From: Pseudomonadota bacterium | GTDB taxonomy: Bacteria > Pseudomonadota > Alphaproteobacteria > Rhizobiales > Beijerinckiaceae | Reading direction: 5' to 3' | Assembly: GCA_028876585.1 (NCBI GenBank) | Contig: JAGWRL010000168.1 | Span: forward strand, 1-14,152 | Length of the DNA: 14,152 nt | Shown: in pieces, positions 8,001 through 14,152 of the stretch | How positions within the stretch are numbered: the stretch's first letter is position 1 | Layout: every line of letters starts with the position of its first letter | Position numbers and translations under genes: made by a program | The notes under the pieces: model-generated | What the model was told of the DNA's origin: nothing | The model's database searches: none | Seen by the model: only the letters and a program-made list of their open reading frames with translations

Positions 8001-9610
8001 GGCCGGGCCACCGCGAATTGGATGCGATTGGGGCGTCGCCGCTCCGCCTCGCGGCAGATCGCCATCGCGATGGCGAGGGTTTCGCGCGTATCGCGGGGAT
8101 CGATGATCCCATCGTCGAGCACCCGCGCCGAGGTGTGAAACGCGTCCATCTGAGCGTTGAAATTCTCGACGATGGCGCTCGTCAGGCGGTCGAGCGCGGC
8201 GATGTCGGCCGCGCCGCCGCCGCGCGCGGCGCGCTGCTCGTGGACGACGCGCATGGTTCCCGCCGCCTGCTCGCCGCCCATGACAGCGGTCTTGGCATTG
8301 GGCCAGGAGAAGCAGAAGCGCGGATGAAAGCCGCGCCCGCACATGCCGTAATTGCCGGCGCCGAACGAGGCGCCGCAATAGACGGTGAACTGCGGCACGG
8401 TGGCGTTGGTCACCGCCTGGATCATCTTCGAGCCGTGTTTGATGATGCCGCTTTCCTCATAACGTTTGCCGACCATATAGCCGGTGGTGTTGTTGAGATA
8501 GAGCAGCGGCGTTCCCGCCTGACAGCAGGCCTGAATGAAATGCGTCGCCTTGGCGGCGCCAGCGGAATCGATCGGGCCGTTGTTGGTGAGAATCCCGATC
8601 GGCCAACCATGGATTCGCGCTGTCCCGCATAGAGTCGCGCCGCCGTAGCGTTCGCCGAACTCGGTGAAGTCCGAGCCGTCGACGATGCGGCCGATCACCT
8701 CGCGCATGTCCACCGGCGTGCGATAGTCGCGCGGCATGACGCCGAGCAGTTCCTCGGGGTCGAGCGCGGGCGGCGCGAAGGCGCGGGTCTCGTCGGCGCG
8801 TTCCCAATCCAGGCCCGCCATCACGTCGCGGGCGAGGCGGATCGCCTGCCGGTCGTCGTCGGCGAGATAATCGCCAAGCCCGGAGATGGCGGTGTGCATC
8901 TCGGCGCCGCCGAGTTCCTCCTCGGTGGCGATCTCGCCCGTCGCCGCTTTCAAGAGCGGCGGCCCCGCCAAAAAAGCGCGGGTGCGGCGGCGCACCATGA
9001 TGATGTAATCGGAAAGCCCGGTCTGATAGGCGCCGCCCGCCGTCGAACTGCCATGCGTGACCGTAACCACCGGCAGACCCGCCGCCGACATCAGCGCCAG
9101 ATTGCGGAACAGGTTGCCGCCGCGCACGAAATCCTCGACCTTATAGGCCAAGAGATTGGCGCCGGCGCTCTCGACCAGTTGCACGAACGGCAGCCGGTTT
9201 TCGAGCGCCAGTTCTTGCACGCGCAGATGTTTGTCGAGGCCCATCGGTTGCAGCGCGCCGGCGGCGATGCCGCTGTCGCTGGCGCAGATCATCGCCCGCA
9301 CGCCGGAGACGAAACCGATGCCGGCGATGACGCCGCCGCCGGGAATGGATTTTTCCGCGTCGTCGCGGTCGAGGCGATAGCCGGCCATCGCGCACAGTTC
9401 GAGAAAAGGCGCGCCGGGATCGAGCAGCAGCGCGACGCGCTCGCGCGGCAGCAATTGCCCGCGCTCGGCGAAGCGCGCCGCCGCCGCGCCCGACGCCGCG
9501 CGGGCGCGGCCCTGGATCTCGGTCACGCGCGCCAGCAGCCCCTCCATATGCTCGCGGTTGGCCTTGAAGGCGGCGTCGCGGGGGGACAGGTTCGTGCCCA
9601 GTTGCGCCAT
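7997..9610 (-). CDS. Acyl-CoA carboxylase carboxyltransferase subunit (MCC/GCC beta-like)
   Basis: A 537-residue carboxyltransferase with two crotonase-like halves. The N-half has LVESAGANLLAYKVEDFVRGG (145-165), GSSTAGGAY (187-195) and FLAGPPLLKAATGE (213-226). The C-half has NNTTGYMVGKRYEESGIIKHG (373-393), GASFGAGNYGM (413-423) and WPNAKTAVMGGEQAAG (436-451). These are the oxyanion-hole and biotin-pocket signatures of the MCC/GCC family. Where typical MCC beta has a PNQ-EVFPD-HFGRIFFNQ stretch, this protein has AYKVEDFVRGGNLFRNLA, so it looks nearer to GCC/Atu-like or uncharacterised carboxylases. It moves CO2 from biotin to the gamma-carbon of a 3-methyl-2-enoyl-CoA (family knowledge). 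The ATG at 9610 with GGGAGAGA upstream is preferred over a TTG at 9640. First gene of the operon. Substrate uncertain. Confidence 0.9.
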   Translation of the reverse strand: MAQLGTNLSPRDAAFKANREHMEGLLARVTEIQGRARAASGAAAARFAERGQLLPRERVALLLDPGAPFLELCAMAGYRLDRDDAEKSIPGGGVIAGIGFVSGVRAMICASDSGIAAGALQPMGLDKHLRVQELALENRLPFVQLVESAGANLLAYKVEDFVRGGNLFRNLALMSAAGLPVVTVTHGSSTAGGAYQTGLSDYIIMVRRRTRAFLAGPPLLKAATGEIATEEELGGAEMHTAISGLGDYLADDDRQAIRLARDVMAGLDWERADETRAFAPPALDPEELLGVMPRDYRTPVDMREVIGRIVDGSDFTEFGERYGGATLCGTARIHGWPIGILTNNGPIDSAGAAKATHFIQACCQAGTPLLYLNNTTGYMVGKRYEESGIIKHGSKMIQAVTNATVPQFTVYCGASFGAGNYGMCGRGFHPRFCFSWPNAKTAVMGGEQAAGTMRVVHEQRAARGGGAADIAALDRLTSAIVENFNAQMDAFHTSARVLDDGIIDPRDTRETLAIAMAICREAERRRPNRIQFAVARP

Positions 9611-9664
9611 TGCGTCTCTCCCAATGCCGGCGGCGCGCAACGCTTCCGCCCGTAAAACTGATAT

Positions 9665-9683
9665 CGCGGCGGCGGCCGCCGCG
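9665..9683 (-). terminator. Possible attenuating hairpin between GST and carboxylase genes
   Basis: CGCGGCGG (9665-9672) pairs with CCGCCGCG (9676-9683) around a 3-nt loop. On the minus strand the stem is followed, within about 7 nt, by a TTTT tract. It lies in the 84-bp gap between the GST stop (9695) and the carboxyltransferase start (9610), so it may end or attenuate GST transcription. The T-run is short and spaced from the stem; GC repeats are common here, hence the low score. Confidence 0.35.
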
Positions 9684-9694
9684 GCTTGCGCCAG

Positions 9695-10321
9695 TTAGCT
9701 GCCGAGCGCGGCCGCCTGCGCCGCCCGGAACCCCTGTCGCGTCTCCAGCGCGCGGAACCACGCCAGCGCGCGCGGCGGCAATTCGGCTTCGAGCCCGATC
9801 TCCAGCGCCAGTTGCAGGGCGAAGGCGACGGAGACGTCGGCCATGGTGAAGCCGCCGCCGACGAGATAAGCGCGCCCATCGCCAAGCGTCGCCTCCAACA
9901 GCCGCAGCCGCGCCAGGAACCAACGTTTGTAGTCGTTCGCCACCGCCGGCTGGCGCCGCTCCTCCGGCTCCAGCCGCGAATAACGCAGGACGATCGTCTG
10001 CGGAAACGTCAGCGTCGCCTCGCCATGCACCAGCCAGTTGAGATAAGCGGCGTAGTCGCGGTCGTCGGGGCAGAGCGTCATCTGGCCGCCTGCGTATTTC
10101 ATCGCGAGATAATGCGGAATGGCGGCCGATTCCGTCATCCGCGCCTCGCCGTCGACCAGCAGCGGCACGGTGCCGAGCGGATTTTCCGCGAGATAGGATT
10201 TTTGCAGCGCGCGCGGCGGGAAGGGCAGCAGCTTCAACTCATAGGCGAGCCCGAGTTCCTCCAGCGCCCACAGCGCGCGGAAGGAGCGCGCGTCCTTGCA
10301 ATGCCAGAGGGTGAGCGCCAT
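9695..10321 (-). CDS. Glutathione S-transferase family protein
   Basis: A 208-residue cytosolic GST. The thioredoxin-like N-domain (1-78) has LWHCKDARSFRALWALEELG, with Ser13 a plausible catalytic residue, and NPLGTVPLL (47-55) containing the cis-proline (Pro53) that binds the glutathione backbone. ESAAI (64-68) holds the gamma-glutamyl-binding Glu-Ser pair. The helical C-domain has YLVGGGFTMADVSVA, near 151-165, the conserved N-capping/D motif of GSTs. The class is not clear; it resembles bacterial GSTs linked to detoxification or isomerisation. It is divergent from the BKACE gene across a 158-bp spacer with a perfect inverted repeat, and upstream of the carboxylase operon in the same direction, 84 bp apart. 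A role in clearing electrophilic enals or enoyl-CoAs, or a maleylacetoacetate-isomerase-like step, is conjecture. Confidence 0.9.
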   Translation of the reverse strand: MALTLWHCKDARSFRALWALEELGLAYELKLLPFPPRALQKSYLAENPLGTVPLLVDGEARMTESAAIPHYLAMKYAGGQMTLCPDDRDYAAYLNWLVHGEATLTFPQTIVLRYSRLEPEERRQPAVANDYKRWFLARLRLLEATLGDGRAYLVGGGFTMADVSVAFALQLALEIGLEAELPPRALAWFRALETRQGFRAAQAAALGS

Positions 10322-10377
10322 GAGTCAAAACCCCGCCTGTTCGTGCCACCGGCCTTTAGTCTTGGCGCAAGGCGGCG

Positions 10378-10417
10378 CTTGCGTCTACTGTCCGCGTCGA
10401 CGGACAGTAGACGCAAG
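10378..10417. repeat. Perfect 17-bp inverted repeat in the GST/BKACE divergent spacer
   Basis: CTTGCGTCTACTGTCCG (10378-10394) and its exact reverse complement CGGACAGTAGACGCAAG (10401-10417) flank the 6-nt centre CGTCGA. All 17 positions match. It is about 57 bp from the GST start and 62 bp from the BKACE start, between two diverging genes. That fits a dimeric repressor/activator operator, or a transcribed 5'-leader hairpin, better than a terminator. No regulator gene adjoins it, so the protein that would bind it is unknown. Confidence 0.9.
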
Positions 10418-10479
10418 ATTTCGGCGCGCCGCGAAGGCACGATCGGGCGATCTGCGCGCGCCGGCGCGAAGGAGGCGAC

Positions 10480-11349
10480 ATGACCGACAAGGCGATCATC
10501 ACTTGCGCGCTGAACGGCGTCCTGACCGATCCGCGCCAGCATCCCGTCCCCGTGACGCCGCGGGAAATGGCGGCCGAGGCGAAGGCGGCTTACGACGCCG
10601 GCGCCGCCGTCATGCATATTCACCTGCGCCAGCAGGGCGCCGGCAAGGGCCATCTGCCGTCGTGGGACGTCGAGCTTTCCAAGGCCGTGCAAGCGGCGAT
10701 CCGCGAAGCCTGTCCGGGGGTGATCATCAATCATACCACGGGGGTCGTCGGCCCCGATTACGGCGGCGCGCTCGCCTGCATCCGGCAGACGCGGCCGGAG
10801 ATCGCGGCCTGCAACGCCGGCTCGCTCAACTATCTCAAGCTCAAGGCCGATGGCCAATGGGCGTGGCCGCCGATGCTGTTCGACAATTCCGTCGCCAAGG
10901 TGCAAGACTATCTCGACGCGATGAAAGACGCCGGCGCGCGGCCGGAGTTCGAATGTTTCGACGTCGGCATCGTCCGCTCGGTCGGCATGTATCGCCGCAA
11001 CGGCATGGTCGCCGACACGCCGCAATACAATTTCGTCATGGGCGTCGCCTCCGGAATGCCAACCGATCCGGACCTGCTGCCGATCCTGCTCAAGCTCACG
11101 CCGCCCGGCGCGCTGTGGCAGGTGACCGCCATCGGCCGCGAAGACATCTGGCCGTTGCACCGCGCCTGCGCCGAGCGCGGCGGCTGTCTGCGGACCGGCC
11201 TCGAAGACACGTTCTATCTTCCCGACGGCGCCAAGGCGACGTCGAACGGCCAGCTCATCGAGGCCGCCGCGCGGCTTGCGCGCGAAGCCGGCCGCGAAAT
11301 CGCCAGCCCGCGGGAGGCGCGGGCGATGATGGGGCTGGCGGCGATCTAG
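10480..11349 (+). CDS. BKACE (DUF849) beta-keto acid cleavage enzyme
   Basis: A 289-residue TIM-barrel enzyme of the 3-keto-5-aminohexanoate cleavage (Kce) family. These Zn-dependent enzymes condense a beta-keto acid with acetyl-CoA to give acetoacetate and a shortened acyl-CoA. HIH (46-48) gives the two metal-binding His residues, and LRTGLEDTFYLP (237-248) gives Arg238, Glu242 (metal) and Asp243, matching the RVGxEDN motif of Kce. PEFECFDVG (155-163) supplies the acidic residue of that strand. The Kce Glu of the first strand (GAE) is replaced here by NGVLTDP (12-18), which points to another substrate group. GGAGG (10471-10475) is 4 nt before the ATG. It is transcribed away from the GST gene. 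It may replace HMG-CoA lyase/thiolase steps of the neighbouring pathway, but the real beta-keto acid is unknown. Confidence 0.9.
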   Translation: MTDKAIITCALNGVLTDPRQHPVPVTPREMAAEAKAAYDAGAAVMHIHLRQQGAGKGHLPSWDVELSKAVQAAIREACPGVIINHTTGVVGPDYGGALACIRQTRPEIAACNAGSLNYLKLKADGQWAWPPMLFDNSVAKVQDYLDAMKDAGARPEFECFDVGIVRSVGMYRRNGMVADTPQYNFVMGVASGMPTDPDLLPILLKLTPPGALWQVTAIGREDIWPLHRACAERGGCLRTGLEDTFYLPDGAKATSNGQLIEAAARLAREAGREIASPREARAMMGLAAI

Positions 11350-11352
11350 ACG

Positions 11353-11370
11353 CGCGGGCCCAATCCCGCG
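11353..11370 (+). terminator. Small hairpin just after the BKACE stop
   Basis: CGCGGG (11353-11358) pairs with CCCGCG (11365-11370) around a 6-nt loop CCCAAT, starting 3 nt after the TAG. The position suits a terminator for the BKACE gene, but the stem is only 6 bp and no T-run follows, so it may be a pause or processing signal, or chance. Confidence 0.3.
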
Positions 11371-11492
11371 GCTCGGCGGCTTCGGGGTTGGTTGAAAGCG
11401 GCGCACCCGTGATCATGGGCTCAATCAAGGGCTGGGATCGCGCCAGTGCGCGCAGGTTTGGCGGCGGCGAAATTGTCGGCGGCGCCGCACGG

Positions 11493-11508
11493 CCAGCCAA
11501 TCGGCTGG
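11493..11508. repeat. 6-bp inverted repeat in the bkd leader
   Basis: CCAGCC (11493-11498) and GGCTGG (11503-11508) are perfect complements around AATC. It could be an operator half-site pair or a leader hairpin. Short and GC-rich, so chance is quite possible. Confidence 0.35.
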
Positions 11509-11530
11509 ACGCCGCATCAGCTGGACCGCG

Positions 11531-12881
<1,351 letters not shown>

Positions 12882-12886
12882 CCGCG

Positions 12887-13900
12887 ATGCCGAGGCTCAC
12901 CATGGTCGAGGCGATCCGCGATGCGCTTGACGTCAAGATGGCGGAAGACCCGAGGGTCGTCGTGTTCGGCGAGGACGCCGGCTATTTCGGCGGCGTGTTT
13001 CGCTGCACCGAGGGCTTGCAGCGCAAATATGGCAAGTCGCGCTGTTTCGACGCGCCCATCAACGAGAGCGGCATCGTCGGCGTCGCCATCGGCATGGGCG
13101 CCTATGGGCTGCGGCCGGTGGCCGAAGTGCAGTTCGCCGACTACGCCTATCCCGCTTATGATCAAATCGTGTCGGAGGCGGCGCGGCTGCGCTACCGCTC
13201 CGGCGGGGAGTTCACCGCGCCGATCGTGGTGCGCATGCCATGCGGCGGCGGCATCTATGGCGGACAGACCCACAGCCAGAGTCCCGAAGCCTTGTTCACC
13301 CATATTTGCGGCATGAAAACCATCATTGCCTCCAACCCTTACGACGCCAAGGGCCTGCTGATCGCGGCCATCGAGGACAACGACCCCGTCATCGTGCTGG
13401 AGCCCAAGCGCCTCTACAACGGGCCTTTCTCCGGCCATCCCGACCAGCCCGCCACGCCCTGGGCGAAACATCCCCTGAGCGAGGTTCCGCAGGGCCGTTA
13501 TGTCGTGCCGATCGGGCAGGCGGCGGTGCGCCGCCAAGGCAAGGACGTCACCGTGCTCAGCTACGGCACGATGGTTCATGTCGCGCAAGCCGCCGCCGAG
13601 GAAACCGGGGTGGACGCCGAAATCCTGGATCTGCGTTCGTTGATCCCGCTCGACATCGACGCGATCGTCGCTTCGGTTCAGAAAACGGGGCGCTGCGTCA
13701 TCGTGCATGAGGCGACGCTGACTTCGGGCTTCGGGGCCGAACTCGCGGCGCTGGTGGCCGAGCGCTGCTTTTATGCGTTGGAGACCCCGATCCAGCGCGT
13801 GACGGGCTGGGACACGCCCTATCCTTACGCCGAGGAGTGGGAGTATTTTCCCGGCCCGGCGCGGGTCGGCCGCGCGCTCGTGGCGGCGATGGAGGCGTGA
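12887..13900 (+). CDS. bkdA2: 2-oxoisovalerate dehydrogenase E1 beta subunit
   Basis: A 337-residue transketolase-like beta subunit. Landmarks are VVFGEDAGYFGGVFRCTEGL (25-44), FDAPINESGIVGVAIG (54-69; Glu60 is the Glu that activates the TPP aminopyrimidine), AEVQFADYAYPAYDQIV (79-95), RMPCGGGIYGGQTHSQSPE (116-134) and the C-domain VTGWDTPYPYAEEWEYFPGP (305-324). These match BkdA2-type E1 beta from end to end, better than pyruvate or acetoin dehydrogenase. The ATG at 12887 lies 5 nt after the bkdA1 stop, with TGGGAG (12871-12876) before it; the open frame is longer upstream but overlaps bkdA1. It forms the E1 heterotetramer with the alpha subunit. The next gene starts 1 nt after its TGA, so expression is coupled. 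Confidence 0.96.
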   Translation: MPRLTMVEAIRDALDVKMAEDPRVVVFGEDAGYFGGVFRCTEGLQRKYGKSRCFDAPINESGIVGVAIGMGAYGLRPVAEVQFADYAYPAYDQIVSEAARLRYRSGGEFTAPIVVRMPCGGGIYGGQTHSQSPEALFTHICGMKTIIASNPYDAKGLLIAAIEDNDPVIVLEPKRLYNGPFSGHPDQPATPWAKHPLSEVPQGRYVVPIGQAAVRRQGKDVTVLSYGTMVHVAQAAAEETGVDAEILDLRSLIPLDIDAIVASVQKTGRCVIVHEATLTSGFGAELAALVAERCFYALETPIQRVTGWDTPYPYAEEWEYFPGPARVGRALVAAMEA

Positions 13901-13901
13901 G

Positions 13902-14152
13902 ATGGGCGCGCGATCAATCCTGATGCCAGATATCGGCGAGGGCGTCGCCGAGGCGGAAATCGTCGAATGGTCGGTGAAGGTCGGCGACATCGTCAAGGAG
14001 GACCAGGTCGTCTGCGCCGTCATGACCGACAAGGCGACGGTTGAAATCCCCACGCATATCGCGGGCGTGGTGCTGCATCTCGGCGGCGCGGTGGGCGACG
14101 TGTTGGCGGTCGGCGCGGAATTGATCCGCATCGAGGCGGCGGAAACGCGGGA
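13902..14152 (+). CDS. bkdB: Branched-chain 2-oxoacid dehydrogenase E2 (lipoamide acyltransferase), N-terminal part
   Basis: The first 83 residues of an E2 subunit; the gene runs off the window. Residues 5-78 form a lipoyl domain: ILMPDIGEGVAEAEIVEW (6-23), then VGDIVKEDQ (27-35) and the lipoylation loop MTDKATVEIP with Lys44 as the lipoyl lysine. The lipoyl arm takes the acyl group from E1 and hands it to CoA in the C-terminal catalytic domain, which is outside the window, as is the E1/E3-binding domain. The ATG begins 1 nt after the bkdA2 stop. In Pseudomonas the next gene is the dedicated E3, lpdV. Identity is well supported by operon order plus domain type, though the substrate specificity comes from context. 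Confidence 0.93.
   Translation, partial: MGARSILMPDIGEGVAEAEIVEWSVKVGDIVKEDQVVCAVMTDKATVEIPTHIAGVVLHLGGAVGDVLAVGAELIRIEAAETR

Noticed and set aside
8001..8378. N-terminal extension of the biotin carboxylase frame up to 8378
   Set aside because: The extension lies wholly inside the carboxyltransferase gene and is Arg-rich; the core begins at FAKLLVANRGEI, and the ATGA junction at 8000 gives the natural start.
9611..9640. TTG start for the carboxyltransferase at 9640
   Set aside because: The ATG at 9610 has GGGAGAGA at proper spacing; in the longer version that same ribosome site would be coding.
10378..10417. The 17-bp inverted repeat as a terminator, a CRISPR repeat, or insertion-sequence ends
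   Set aside because: It lies between diverging starts with no T-run, occurs as a single unit with a 6-nt centre, and no transposase or target duplication is present.

Overview
The window is GC-rich bacterial DNA with dense, often overlapping genes. Protein signatures and codon use suggest an alphaproteobacterium, probably Hyphomicrobiales-like; this is inference from style, as no rRNA or tRNA lies in the window. Apart from the 3' end of prfB at the left edge, nearly everything is a catabolic island for acyl-CoA and branched-chain substrates. I see no insertion sequence, phage gene, CRISPR array or tRNA.

Layout. (1) 1-252: end of prfB (release factor 2), then a 300-bp non-coding gap with a terminator-like hairpin. 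(2) 553-1827 (-): an ACAD10/11-type acyl-CoA dehydrogenase. It diverges from 1987-4500 (+), a tight three-gene operon of an APH-fold kinase like the ACAD10/11 kinase domain, a GntR/FCD regulator and an AraC regulator. The divergent region has a good sigma-70-like promoter for the dehydrogenase and, directly upstream of its -35, a palindrome matching the FadR-subfamily operator pattern TnGTnnnACnA. (3) 9610-4479 (-): a coupled operon of biotin-dependent acyl-CoA carboxylase CT subunit, biotin carboxylase/BCCP subunit, crotonase and SDR, of Liu/Atu type (leucine/isovalerate or acyclic terpenoid catabolism). A glutathione transferase gene lies just upstream of it. (4) 10480-11349 (+): a BKACE (DUF849) beta-keto acid cleavage enzyme, divergent from the GST gene. 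The spacer holds a perfect 17-bp inverted repeat with a 6-nt centre. (5) 11649-14152 (+): bkdA1-bkdA2-bkdB (partial), a Pseudomonas-type branched-chain 2-oxoacid dehydrogenase complex. It is preceded by a 300-bp AT-richer leader with nested inverted repeats.

Working model (inference). The Bkd complex makes branched acyl-CoAs. The carboxylase, crotonase and SDR process a 3-methyl-branched enoyl-CoA. The kinase and ACAD11-like dehydrogenase remove a 4-hydroxyl group via a phospho-intermediate. BKACE and acetyl-CoA could finish a beta-keto acid. No HMG-CoA lyase, isovaleryl-CoA dehydrogenase, thiolase or acyl-CoA ligase is visible, so the pathway is incomplete here or differs from textbook leucine catabolism. 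The most distinctive non-coding signals are the 17-bp repeat at 10378-10417, the GntR operator candidate at 1888-1900 and the nested repeat at 11531-11611.
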